A stretch of 64,000 nt of DNA from Oscillospiraceae bacterium (GTDB lineage: Bacteria > Bacillota > Clostridia > Oscillospirales > Oscillospiraceae). The notes under the pieces are model-generated. The model saw only the letters and a program-made list of their open reading frames with translations, searched no databases and had not been told where the DNA came from. Every line of letters begins with the position of its first letter. The stretch's first letter is position 1. Both the position numbers and the translations under genes were made by a program. The stretch is taken from the NCBI GenBank assembly GCA_017935145.1, contig JAGBIE010000001.1, forward strand, positions 1 to 64,000, in the 5' to 3' direction. Below, piece after piece: positions 33,126 through 41,888 of this stretch.

Positions 33126-34406
33126 ATGGAAAAAGTGAAATCTCGTTTTGACTACAAATGGGTGGTCATGGCAGTCTGTATTTTGATGATTTTTACATCG
33201 CTGGGTTTTTGTAGCAGTACCAAGAGCCTGTTTTTGCGCTCTATTACTGTAGCGCTGGATATTCCCAGAAGCCTCTTCTCCTTGTCCGATAGCATTCGCT
33301 ATGTTACCACCACGGTGGTAAACCTCTTTTTTGGCGCACTGGTGATGAAATTTGGCGCAAAGAAGCTTGTTGGGTGCGGATTTTTGTCCCTCATTGCCTT
33401 TTGCCTGACCTACGCCTTTGCGGAAAATATCTACGGCTTTTATTTGGGCGGATTTTTCTTGGGTGTGGGACTTTCTTGGTGCACCACCACCATGGTGGGT
33501 TATGTGGTTGGCAAGTGGTTTCAGGAAAAGCGGGGCACGGTCATGGGCGTCATCTTGGCAGCCAACGGATTGGGCGCCGCGGTGGCAACCCAAATTGTCT
33601 CGCCCCTGATTCACGATGCCTCTGTGGAAGGCGGTTTTGGCTACCGCAACGCATACCTCCTTGTGGCGGCAATTTTAGCGGCTGTTTTAGTCCTGATTCT
33701 AATCTTCTTTAAAGAAGCCCCCAAGGGTGCAGTTCTCACGGAAGAAGTGCCCTCCCGCCACAAGAAAAAGCCCGCGCGGGGCAGAACATGGGATGGCATG
33801 GACTTTTCCCAATCCATCCGCAAAGCATGGTTTGCCCCTGTTGCCCTGTGCGTATTTCTCACAGGCACCTGCCTGCAGGCAGTGAACAATGTCGCCACCG
33901 CCCACTTGGAAGATGTGGGTATGAATTTGGATTTCATCGCTACTGTGGTCAGTTTGCACGCTGTGGCGCTGACAGTGGCAAAAATCTTGGCGGGCATCAG
34001 TTTTGATAAATTCGGTCTGCGGATTACCTTGCTTTTGGGGCATGTCATTGCGGCGGGAAGCATCTTCTGCCTTGCTTTGGTGCAATCGGATAGTTACGCC
34101 TTAGCATCGGTCTATGAAATTATGATTTCCTTTGCCCTGCCCTTGGAAACCATCATGCTTCCCCTCATTGCCACGGACCTCTTTGGGGAAAAATCCTACG
34201 CCAAAATGATGGGACTTTTGGTCTCCATCAACACGGCGGGCTATGCCATCGGCTCGCTGCTGCCCAACTGGGTGTGCGATATTACAGGCACTTATCGTGG
34301 CATCCTGTTCATCTTGGCAGGCTGTATGGTGGCGGTTTTGGTGGCATTTCAGGTGATTTTGACCATTTCTGACCGCAATCGAAAACGCATTATGGAACAA
34401 GCATAA
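33126..34406 (+). CDS. MFS transporter (oxalate/formate-antiporter or monocarboxylate-like)
   Basis: 426 residues with about twelve membrane helices in two six-helix halves, a charged central loop (EEVPSRHKKKPARGRTW, about residues 200-216) and MFS loop features such as KWFQEKRGTVMGVI after helix 4. The pattern resembles the monocarboxylate/OFA group, importing or exchanging small organic acids. Transcribed alone from its own promoter to a strong terminator. Substrate unknown. Confidence 0.88.
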   Translation: MEKVKSRFDYKWVVMAVCILMIFTSLGFCSSTKSLFLRSITVALDIPRSLFSLSDSIRYVTTTVVNLFFGALVMKFGAKKLVGCGFLSLIAFCLTYAFAENIYGFYLGGFFLGVGLSWCTTTMVGYVVGKWFQEKRGTVMGVILAANGLGAAVATQIVSPLIHDASVEGGFGYRNAYLLVAAILAAVLVLILIFFKEAPKGAVLTEEVPSRHKKKPARGRTWDGMDFSQSIRKAWFAPVALCVFLTGTCLQAVNNVATAHLEDVGMNLDFIATVVSLHAVALTVAKILAGISFDKFGLRITLLLGHVIAAGSIFCLALVQSDSYALASVYEIMISFALPLETIMLPLIATDLFGEKSYAKMMGLLVSINTAGYAIGSLLPNWVCDITGTYRGILFILAGCMVAVLVAFQVILTISDRNRKRIMEQA

Positions 34407-34442
34407 AAAACACCCGAAGGGAAAACCCTTCGGGTGTTTTTT
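34405..34442. terminator. Bidirectional terminator
   Basis: A perfect 17-bp stem ending in CGAAGGG/CCCTTCG around AAAA, with T-runs on both strands, between the converging MFS and yhaN genes. Confidence 0.93.
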
Positions 34443-36619
34443 TATTGCGCATTCAGCCAAGCCTGTTCACGATTTTGGCAGGTGAAGAGAAGAATTTGTC
34501 TCCGCTTACCTTCTTCTTGCAATAGTTGTAGAGCCTGAGCCATGCGGTTTTCATCGAAGAACACCAAGGCATCGTCTAACACCATGGGTGCGGATTCGCC
34601 CAAGAGTTTTTCGCACATAGCAAGACGGAGAGCAAGATACAGTTGCTCACCCGTACCGCTGGAGAGGGAGAGTTGACTGCGGGAAACCGCACTCTTTGCG
34701 GGGCGTACCTCCATGGAAAGGTCTTGGAGTAGACGCACACCATCATAATTGCCTCCCGTCATGCGGGAGAAAATCTCACCGGTGCGTTTTGCCAAATCCG
34801 GTGCAAAACGGCTCTGCATTTCGCTGTTGGCAGAATCCAGTGTCTCCATGGCGAGAATATAGGCATTGTAGTACTCTTCCAGTTTTGCCTTGCGCTCCAA
34901 ATATTCTTCCTTTTGCGCCTCCAAAGCCACAGGGTCACCCAAGGCTTGCACCTGCCCGTGATGGCGCGCCAGCACCGTTTCCACCTCATGTAGTTGCAGT
35001 TTCAGGTCTTGACGCTGACGGGCAACATCGCCCAGAGAATAACTGTGGGAGAAAATTTCCTTGGGTGCGGTGGCTTTTGCCATCTCACCCACAGTTTCCT
35101 GCACCATGTGATAGGTCTCTTCCGCCATGCGCCGTGCGGAGGAGGCTTTTTCTACCTCATCCCAAGCGTTTAGGGCATTTTGCAGTGCCACAGAGACATC
35201 GGAAATGGTGTAGATGCTGGGGGCAAAGGCACGCACCGCATTCAAAAGCGCCTCACGGCTTTCGTGCAGTTGCTGTTTCTGCTGGTCATAGGTGGCTTTC
35301 TTCGCATCAAAGTCCGCCTGTTCTCGCTCGTAGAGTTGACGATTTTCCCCATAACGCAAAGCGGAAGTGAGGATATCCTCCGCGCTGTTGGCGTGGAATT
35401 TTTGCAGAATTTCCTCGTTTTGTTTCTCAACTTGTTCCCGCTGGGCTTTGTTGCGGGCGGAAAGTGCGCCACACACTGCCCCCAAAGCGCCAGATACCGC
35501 CAAGAGGATAACACCCAACAGGGGAACGATAAAGAGAAGTCCCGCGCCCACCAATGCCAATAAAATGGCGGGGAGCAAAATAGGCAGTTTCTTCATTTCC
35601 TTGGGCAGGGGCTGAATCTTCTGCACATGGCGGGTGGCAAAATCCGTTGCCTCCACAGGGGACATGCCGTAAAACACCGCCTCACCCGCAGGCGCTTGGG
35701 GCGCTGTGGGGGGAGTCATGGTAGAGAGGAATTCCTCCCGCAAGGGGAGCGCCCGCTCTTCCTGCACCAGTTTTTCCAGCGTTTCCTTGGTGGGAAGATT
35801 CTCCACAATTTTTTGGGCGCGTTCCTCCCGCGCCTTGGCGGAAAGAAGGTCTTTTTTGGCAAATTCCAAGCGCTCTGCCTTTTTCATATTCTCTTCTGCG
35901 ATGAGATTTTCTTCCACATAGGCGAGTTCTTCATCTTTTTTTACCAAAGCTTGGCGCTGGGCAAAAAGATCCAAATCCTCTGTGTGATAGCGGTGAATTT
36001 CCTCAAGGGCATCTTCCGTTTTCCGCAGTTCCTGCTCCAGTTGAGGCAGTTGCCCTGTGGTGTTGTGGCGGATGTGGTTTTTCCAACTGCGCAGACGCTT
36101 TTCCGTCTCGCTGTAACTGACGGATTCATCCCCCGTGGAGACTAGACGACTCAGTCGCTGTTCCAGTTCTGCATTCACATCCACAAAAGAGGCATTCTGC
36201 CCGATGAAAGCGGAGCGCAGGAACACGCTACGCTCCACACCCAAAAGGCGCAGACCGCAAGTTTCACTTGTGAGTTCGGGGATATCTTCCCCCGTGTCTG
36301 TATCATAAGCGCGGAACACGCCAAAGGGCTTTGCGGGGGTGGAGGTGCGCTGGATGGTAATGTGCCGACCCTCGTGTTCCAAGTCCAAAACACCCTCCAT
36401 GGCCTTGCCCGACCAAGGGGTGTAGCGGTCAATTTCAATGAGTTTGCCCGCACCACGGCGCGCCTTGGGGTCGAAGCCGTAGAGCATGGTCAGAAGGAAT
36501 GCCGCCCAAGTGGACTTGCCCGATTCATTGGGCGCTTGCACAATGTTGAGACCCTCTGTGGGAGTGAGAACAGCGTTTTCTAGGTTGCCGAAGGTGGCGG
36601 TCATTTTGAGAATCTTCAT
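34442..36619 (-). CDS. yhaN: SbcC/RecN-like AAA ATPase of the YhaN family
   Basis: 725 residues; the ATG at 36617-36619 overlaps the yhaO stop. The N-terminal Walker A is APNESGKST (about 29-37). Long coiled coils flank a hydrophobic pair (about 345-390, LPILLPAILLALVGAGLLF...), and the C-terminal half has the signature LSLSSGTGEQLYLALRLAM and Walker B PMVLDDALVFFD (about 670-700). The membrane-associated central segment distinguishes YhaN from true SbcC. With the phosphoesterase partner it probably processes DNA ends. Confidence 0.85.
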   Translation of the reverse strand: MKILKMTATFGNLENAVLTPTEGLNIVQAPNESGKSTWAAFLLTMLYGFDPKARRGAGKLIEIDRYTPWSGKAMEGVLDLEHEGRHITIQRTSTPAKPFGVFRAYDTDTGEDIPELTSETCGLRLLGVERSVFLRSAFIGQNASFVDVNAELEQRLSRLVSTGDESVSYSETEKRLRSWKNHIRHNTTGQLPQLEQELRKTEDALEEIHRYHTEDLDLFAQRQALVKKDEELAYVEENLIAEENMKKAERLEFAKKDLLSAKAREERAQKIVENLPTKETLEKLVQEERALPLREEFLSTMTPPTAPQAPAGEAVFYGMSPVEATDFATRHVQKIQPLPKEMKKLPILLPAILLALVGAGLLFIVPLLGVILLAVSGALGAVCGALSARNKAQREQVEKQNEEILQKFHANSAEDILTSALRYGENRQLYEREQADFDAKKATYDQQKQQLHESREALLNAVRAFAPSIYTISDVSVALQNALNAWDEVEKASSARRMAEETYHMVQETVGEMAKATAPKEIFSHSYSLGDVARQRQDLKLQLHEVETVLARHHGQVQALGDPVALEAQKEEYLERKAKLEEYYNAYILAMETLDSANSEMQSRFAPDLAKRTGEIFSRMTGGNYDGVRLLQDLSMEVRPAKSAVSRSQLSLSSGTGEQLYLALRLAMCEKLLGESAPMVLDDALVFFDENRMAQALQLLQEEGKRRQILLFTCQNREQAWLNAQ

Positions 36620-37707
36620 ACCAGTTCCTCCTCCCGACCTTCCATGGCGCGCAGACCTAACTGCGCCGCCAAACGGCAAAGGGATTTTTCCTCTTCCGTT
36701 TCCGCAGAGTTCATTTTATCCCGTAACAGCGCCAAAAACTGACCCTGCAAAGTGTCCTGCCCTGCATCCTGCCAAATATCACGGATGCGTTCCGTCTTGT
36801 CCCGCAGTTGCAGAGAGAAGAAACGGCTTTCCAATGCTTGGGTGAGGGCAGAAATATCGGGCGCTTTTTCACATTGCCCTGTGAGATAAATGCGGTAAAT
36901 ATCCCCCGATGTATCCTGTGGTAGGGCGGAAAGGATGGAAGAAAGGGGGTCATCCCCGCACTCTACCGAGAGGATTTCGTATTTCCGTGTAGCAAGGGGA
37001 TGGAATGTGGCACTCACCCCGTAGGGAGAGACCTCCGTGATGAACACGCCCTTTTCCCCCAGTTCGTCAAAGCCACGCCCCATGGCGCAACCAGGCCAAG
37101 CATAGGCGGTCTTACCCGCCACAAGGGGCTCTTGCCGTTTGTGAATATGCCCCAGCGCCAGATAGTTTAGCCCACTTTGGGCAATCTGCTCCTTATGAAT
37201 GGGGTTATATGTACTTTGCGCCGTTTCCGCATCCCCATGAAGCACCATGATGTTCAAACTGTCCTCATCGTGAACATGGAAACCCTCCAACAGAGAGGGC
37301 ATGGCAGGGGAGGTGAAACCCGCGCCGTAAACCTCGCAACCAAGGTCTTCCAAATACACGGAAGAGAGGTTGCGGGAGGTGAAAATATGCACATTTTCAG
37401 GCCAAGGGGTAGAGAGATAGGGACTTCCTGCATAGAGACAATCGTGGTTACCAGGGGCGATGAATACTTGCCCGCGGAAACCCGCCAAAGCGTCTTTTAG
37501 CGCCTTTAAGGTCTCGGGAAAGGCGTTGTCGCTATCGAACAAATCTCCCGCCAAAAGCATGATTTGGCAACCTTCAGCGTTGCCCAGTTCCGTCATTTGC
37601 ATGAGAAGCTGGCGCTGTTCTTGCCTTAATTGCACCGCAAGGCGCGCGCCCAAAGCGCCAAAGGAGGAATCCAAATGGAAATCCGCCGCATGGAGAATTT
37701 TAATCAT
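36616..37707 (-). CDS. yhaO: Metallophosphoesterase, SbcD/YhaO-type DNA exonuclease subunit
   Basis: 363 residues. The phosphoesterase metal motifs are visible: HAADFHLDS (5-13), LLAGDLFDSDNAF (about 52-64), GNHDCLYAGS (about 86-95), VLHGDAE (about 153-159) and LALGHIHKRQ (about 181-190). In Mre11/SbcD enzymes these coordinate two metals for nuclease action. The stop codon overlaps the yhaN ATG by 4 bp, coupling the two subunits. Confidence 0.9.
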   Translation of the reverse strand: MIKILHAADFHLDSSFGALGARLAVQLRQEQRQLLMQMTELGNAEGCQIMLLAGDLFDSDNAFPETLKALKDALAGFRGQVFIAPGNHDCLYAGSPYLSTPWPENVHIFTSRNLSSVYLEDLGCEVYGAGFTSPAMPSLLEGFHVHDEDSLNIMVLHGDAETAQSTYNPIHKEQIAQSGLNYLALGHIHKRQEPLVAGKTAYAWPGCAMGRGFDELGEKGVFITEVSPYGVSATFHPLATRKYEILSVECGDDPLSSILSALPQDTSGDIYRIYLTGQCEKAPDISALTQALESRFFSLQLRDKTERIRDIWQDAGQDTLQGQFLALLRDKMNSAETEEEKSLCRLAAQLGLRAMEGREEELV

Positions 37708-38476
37708 GGAAATCCACCCTTTCTGCTTTTTTGCACAGTTTCGTCTCGCTGTCTATGGTGAACAGCACCGCGTTTAGCACGCATTTGCCTGGGGCAGCTT
37801 CAAAACGGGAGGTCAGCCCCCCACGGAACATTTGAATGGATTGTTCCGCGCGGATGCCTAACACCGATTCCGCAGGACCGGTCATGCCCAAATCCGTCAC
37901 ATAGCCTGTGCCCTTGGGAAGCACGCGGGCATCGGCTGTGGGCACATGGGTGTGGGTGCCAAATACGGCGCTGACTTTGCCGTCCAGCATATAGCCCATG
38001 GCCAGTTTTTCTGATGTAGACTCCGCGTGGAAATCGATAAAAGTCATGCACCCCTCCACTTGGGGCAGGAGGGTGTCCATCTTGGTAAAGGGATTATCGG
38101 GGGCAAAATCCATATTGTGGCGACCGATGAGATTCACCACGGCAATTTTTGCGCCCTTGCAGTCAAAGGTGTCCCAGCCCCGCCCTGGGGTTTGGGGCGC
38201 AAAGTTATAAGGGCGCAGAATCTGCTTGCAGTCGTCCAAATAACTGAGAATATTTCTCTGCTGAAAGGCGTGGTTACCCAAAGTGATGACATCCGCGCCA
38301 GCATAGAGCATTTCCTCCCCTTGGTCAGGCGTGAGACCCCGCAGAGAGGCATTTTCTCCGTTGACAATGCAGAAATCCGCCTGCAGTGACTTTTTCAGTT
38401 GTCCTAAGTTTCTGCGCAGGCAGCTTAGTCCGCTTTCGCCCACCACATCGCCCACAGCAAGAATGCGATAATCCAT
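37700..38476 (-). CDS. ymdB: YmdB-type metallophosphoesterase (2',3'-cyclic nucleotide phosphodiesterase)
   Basis: 258 residues. The TIGR00282 pattern is present: ILAVGDVVGESGL (5-17), NGENAS (about 40-45), LGNHAFQQ (about 67-74), INLIGR-like VNLIGRHNMDFAPDNPF, and GTHTHVPTADARVLPKGTGYVTDLGM (about 175-200). In Bacillus YmdB acts with RNase Y in RNA turnover and cell-fate decisions, and it is encoded right after rny. The same order is kept here, with rny upstream on the same strand. Its end overlaps the start of yhaO by 8 bp. Confidence 0.93.
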   Translation of the reverse strand: MDYRILAVGDVVGESGLSCLRRNLGQLKKSLQADFCIVNGENASLRGLTPDQGEEMLYAGADVITLGNHAFQQRNILSYLDDCKQILRPYNFAPQTPGRGWDTFDCKGAKIAVVNLIGRHNMDFAPDNPFTKMDTLLPQVEGCMTFIDFHAESTSEKLAMGYMLDGKVSAVFGTHTHVPTADARVLPKGTGYVTDLGMTGPAESVLGIRAEQSIQMFRGGLTSRFEAAPGKCVLNAVLFTIDSETKLCKKAERVDFHD

Positions 38477-38550
38477 AAGGATATCCTCTTTTCTAATGCT
38501 TTTTTATCAGTATATCACGAATTGTGGGATTTTTATAGGGCACAATGAAA

Positions 38551-38585
38551 AAAACAGGCTGTCCTGTGGAGGGACAGCCTGTTTT
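38551..38585 (-). terminator. Terminator after rny
   Basis: AAAACAGGCTGTCC pairs perfectly with GGACAGCCTGTTTT. It lies between rny and ymdB, so some of the RNase Y message ends here. Confidence 0.88.
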
Positions 38586-38597
38586 GTTTGGATGAAA

Positions 38598-40154
38598 TTA
38601 CTTTGCGTAGTCCACGGCTTTGGTTTCGCGGATGAGGTTAATCTTAATCTGACCGGGATATTCCAGTTCGGATTCAATCTTCTGGGCAATTTCTCTTGCC
38701 AACAGAGTCATGTTGTCCTCAGACACATCCTCGGGCTTGACCATAATACGAACCTCGCGACCTGCCTGAATGGCAAAGGCCTTTTCCACACCGTGGAAGG
38801 AAGAGGTGAGTTCTTCCAACTTTTCGAGTCTGCGGATGTAGTTTTCCACATTCTCGCGTCTTGCACCGGGACGGGCGGCGGAAATAGCGTCCGCTGCCTG
38901 CACCAAGCAAGCGATGACAGTCTTAGCTTCCACATCGCCATGGTGCGCCTCGATGGCGTGAATCACAGCGGGGGATTCCTTGTACTTGCGGGCCAGTTCC
39001 ACGCCCAAATGCACGTGGCTGCCTTCCATCTCGTGGTCCACGGACTTACCAAGGTCATGGAGTAGACCTGCGCGCTTGGCAAGGGCCACATCTTCGCCCA
39101 ATTCGCTGGCCAAAAGACCTGCAATATGGGCAACCTCGATGGAGTGGTTGAGCACATTCTGACCGTAAGAAGTGCGGTACTTCTGACGACCGATGAGCTT
39201 GATAATCTCGGGATGCAGACCGTGGATACCCGTCTCGAAGGTGGCGCGTTCGCCTTCTTGCTTGATGGTTTGGTCCACTTCACGGCGAGCCTTTTCTACC
39301 ATGTCCTCAATGCGGGTGGGATGGATACGGCCGTCCACAATGAGTTTTTCCAGTGCCAACCGAGCCACCTCACGGCGGACGGGGTCAAAGGAGGAAACGG
39401 TGATGGTTTCGGGAGTATCGTCAATGATCAGGTCCACGCCGGTGATGGTTTCCAGAGTGCGGATGTTGCGACCTTCACGGCCGATGATGCGACCCTTCAT
39501 TTCATCGTTGGGCAGGCTCACCACGGAAACGGTGGCTTCTGCCGCATGGTCAGCGGCGCAACGCTGAATGGCGGTGGAAATGATTTCGCGGGCGTACTGG
39601 TCGGCTTCTTCCTTCATCTGGGTCTCGATTTCCTTGATCTTCATGGCCGTTTCGTGGCGGATCTCAGATTCGATGTTTTTCAGCAGGAATTCCTTGGCAT
39701 CTTCTTGGCTCAAGCCAGAGATTTTTTCCAGCATTTCCAGTTGGCTACGCTTGATGGTGGCCACTTCTTCTTGCTGTTCGTGAAGAGCCTGCACCTTTTT
39801 GGCAAGTTCTTCTTCCTTGTGTTCGTAGACTTCCAGTTTTTTATCCAGAGTCTCTTCTTTTTGCTGCAAGCGACGCTCCTGCTTCTGCAGGTCGGCACGG
39901 CGCTCTTTGTTTTCCTGTTCTGCTTCGGTACGCGATTTATGGATTTCTTCCTTGGCTTCCAAGAGCATTTCACGCTTTTTGCTTTCGCCACCCTTGATGG
40001 CTTCGTTGATGATGCGCTTGGCCTCTTGCTCGGCGCTACCGATTTCCTTTTCAGCTACTTTTTTGCGGTAGCCGATCCCGATGAAGAAGAAAACCAGCGC
40101 TCCGACAATAAATCCTGCAACGCACAGGATGATGGACAGAGTGTTTAATTCCAT
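38598..40154 (-). CDS. rny: Ribonuclease Y
   Basis: 518 residues from ATG 40152-40154; the in-frame GTG further right overlaps its own AGGAGG site. Domain order is standard: an N-terminal membrane helix (about 4-24), a long coiled coil (about 30-200), a KH domain with [19 protein letters not shown] (about 215-233) and an HD domain with [15 protein letters not shown] (about 361-375). It is the membrane-tethered endonuclease that starts mRNA decay in Firmicutes. RicT, its cofactor-complex member, is encoded 10 kb away. Confidence 0.95.
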   Translation of the reverse strand: MELNTLSIILCVAGFIVGALVFFFIGIGYRKKVAEKEIGSAEQEAKRIINEAIKGGESKKREMLLEAKEEIHKSRTEAEQENKERRADLQKQERRLQQKEETLDKKLEVYEHKEEELAKKVQALHEQQEEVATIKRSQLEMLEKISGLSQEDAKEFLLKNIESEIRHETAMKIKEIETQMKEEADQYAREIISTAIQRCAADHAAEATVSVVSLPNDEMKGRIIGREGRNIRTLETITGVDLIIDDTPETITVSSFDPVRREVARLALEKLIVDGRIHPTRIEDMVEKARREVDQTIKQEGERATFETGIHGLHPEIIKLIGRQKYRTSYGQNVLNHSIEVAHIAGLLASELGEDVALAKRAGLLHDLGKSVDHEMEGSHVHLGVELARKYKESPAVIHAIEAHHGDVEAKTVIACLVQAADAISAARPGARRENVENYIRRLEKLEELTSSFHGVEKAFAIQAGREVRIMVKPEDVSEDNMTLLAREIAQKIESELEYPGQIKINLIRETKAVDYAK

Positions 40155-40371
40155 AACTTGCGGACACACCTCCTATGTTCTTAAATTGTGATTGTTCCAA
40201 CATGAATAAGCAAACACGTCTAGGGCTCCACATTCCCATAAGACGCCATACTAATCCTAATATACATTCTAAACAATCCGTGCCATGGTGTCAAGGAAAA
40301 ATCACAATTTAAACGCCTTAGATGGTGGTGAATTCTGCGGAAAAACACAAAATATGGCGAGTGAGCATTCA

Positions 40372-40400
40372 TTGACAATGGGACTTTCAGGTGGTAGAAT
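40372..40400 (+). promoter_or_regulatory. Promoter of tRNA-Leu
   Basis: TTGACA (40372-40377) and TAGAAT (40395-40400) separated by 17 bp, ending 10 bp before the tRNA. Confidence 0.8.
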
Positions 40401-40410
40401 AAGGATACTT

Positions 40411-40494
40411 GCGGGCGTGGTGGAATTGGCAGACACGTTGGATTTAGGTTCCAATGGTTTTACCGTGCAGGTTCAAGTCCTGTCGCCCGCACCA
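40411..40494 (+). tRNA. tRNA-Leu (anticodon TAG)
   Basis: 84 nt including an encoded CCA end. The acceptor stem is GCGGGCG with CGCCCGC. The anticodon arm is TTGGA with TCCAA around TTTAGGT, giving anticodon TAG, which reads CUA leucine codons. The T arm has GTTCAAGTC. A variable arm of type II length fits leucine. Confidence 0.95.
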
Positions 40495-40530
40495 AAAAAC
40501 CCTCCAAGACTTAATGTCTCGGAGGGTTTT
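40495..40530. terminator. Terminator shared by tRNA-Leu and the lipoprotein gene
   Basis: AAAAACCCTCC pairs with GGAGGGTTTT, with inner AGAC/GTCT pairing. It is bidirectional between converging genes. Confidence 0.88.
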
Positions 40531-40544
40531 ACTGTTTGGCACAC

Positions 40545-40892
40545 TTATTTTTTCACAAATTTGCCGTAGTCATTTTCCAAATGACCGTCTACATACTTGT
40601 AGGCAATCCAGCTCATATGGTCGGGGGAGGAATACAGGTAAACTTTTCCGTCCTTTAACTCGTAATCGCCCGAGGCGGAAGAGGGTTCGCCATCCACAGT
40701 ACTGTCTTTGGTGTATGTTCCGTCTGCATTTAAGGTGATGACCACGGAAATTTCAGCATCGTTATAGGTGTATTTGCCAGAGTAAGTGCCTTCCAACTTG
40801 CCATCGGCTTTGGTAGAGCCACCGCAAGCGACCAAGGCAAAAAGCATGCTGACCAGCACAAGACAAAGGGCAATTTTTGATAAGACTTTCAT
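40545..40892 (-). CDS. Small lipoprotein, 115 residues
   Basis: The start ATG at 40890-40892 is 8 nt after AAAGGA; an ATG three codons earlier overlaps that site. The signal peptide ends with ALVAC (Cys about 23), so the protein is membrane-anchored outside. The mature part reads LEGTYSGKYTYNDAEISVVITLNADGTYTKDSTVDGEPSSASGDYELKDGKVYLY in outline, a small beta-barrel pattern common in lipocalin-like or 'glucan-binding' lipoproteins of gut Clostridia. Function unknown. Confidence 0.78.
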   Translation of the reverse strand: MKVLSKIALCLVLVSMLFALVACGGSTKADGKLEGTYSGKYTYNDAEISVVITLNADGTYTKDSTVDGEPSSASGDYELKDGKVYLYSSPDHMSWIAYKYVDGHLENDYGKFVKK

Positions 40893-41133
40893 GACGAACA
40901 TCCTTTCACACAGAAAAATGAGGGAACGATTTGCGCGTTCCTTATGAAAAATTGTATCTCATGGAAAAAATCTTGTCAAGGAACAGCCCCTTGAAAAACC
41001 CAATGAAATTCGGTAAACTTAGGATAGTTCGCAAATTTAAGGCAAACCCGCGGTGGATTTTCCCCACTCAACCACGGGTATGTGTACTTTCTAAGCCCCG
41101 TTTTCTATACTGAGGGCAGAAGGAGGAAACATC

Positions 41134-41742
41134 ATGGATCAAGTGAAAATCGGCAAATTCATCGCGGAGCGAAGAAAACAGGTGAATTTGACCCAAGTCC
41201 AGTTGGCAGAACGGCTGAATATCACCGACCGTGCCGTATCCAAGTGGGAGCGGGGCAAAACCATGCCCGATTCTTCCATCATGCTGGAACTTTGCAGTAT
41301 TTTAGGTATCAGCGTCAATGAACTACTCAGTGGGGAGGAAATTACTATGGAGAACAACAATCAAAAAAACGAACAACTTTTGCTGGAACTGTCCAAGGAA
41401 TTGGAGCGGAAAAATAAACACATTTGGATATCTATGTGGGTGATTATGGGTGTCAGTATGGTAGCCCTTTTTGCTGGCCTTTTCCTGACAGCATTTTTAA
41501 TCCCCGAGGGTGTGTGGCAACTGGTTTCCATTTTGGGACTTTGCATTGTGTTTTTGATTCCTTGCTTTTACGCTCTCAAACTGGAAGTGAGCGTAGGCAC
41601 TTACAAATGCAAGCATTGTGGCTACGAAATTGTGCCCACCTATGCAGAGGCCTTGATGGCAATGCACAGAGGCACAACTCGCTATCTCAAGTGCCCCAAG
41701 TGCCAAAAGCGCAGTTGGTGCAAAAAAGATTGGAAGAAATAA
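41134..41742 (+). CDS. XRE regulator fused to two membrane helices and a zinc ribbon
   Basis: 202 residues. Residues 1-70 are a Cro/CI helix-turn-helix (LTQVQLAERLNITDRAVSKWERGK). A charged linker leads to two membrane helices (about 96-118 and 124-145). The C-terminal cytoplasmic tail carries a zinc-ribbon pattern, CKHCGYE (about 158-164) and CPKCQKRSWC (about 187-196). A membrane-bound HTH protein of this kind may sense envelope or metal state, or be a helper that binds DNA near the membrane. AGGAGG precedes the ATG. No obvious target gene is adjacent; the flavodiiron gene is next on the same strand, with its own promoter. Confidence 0.82.
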   Translation: MDQVKIGKFIAERRKQVNLTQVQLAERLNITDRAVSKWERGKTMPDSSIMLELCSILGISVNELLSGEEITMENNNQKNEQLLLELSKELERKNKHIWISMWVIMGVSMVALFAGLFLTAFLIPEGVWQLVSILGLCIVFLIPCFYALKLEVSVGTYKCKHCGYEIVPTYAEALMAMHRGTTRYLKCPKCQKRSWCKKDWKK

Positions 41743-41826
41743 AAAATCTCGTGGGAGCGGGGCGGAAAACGCCTCGCTCTTTTTTCATTTCCACAATTTC
41801 ACTTAGTAGAAGCAGAGGGCTTTTGG

Positions 41827-41855
41827 TTGCGTTTTTTACGGGAAACTGATATAAT
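41827..41855 (+). promoter_or_regulatory. Promoter of the flavodiiron protein gene
   Basis: TTGCGT (41827-41832) and TATAAT (41850-41855) with a 17-bp spacer, about 34 bp before the start codon. Confidence 0.75.
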
Positions 41856-41888
41856 ATAGGGGACTTTTTGTAGCAAAGGAGAAAGCCT

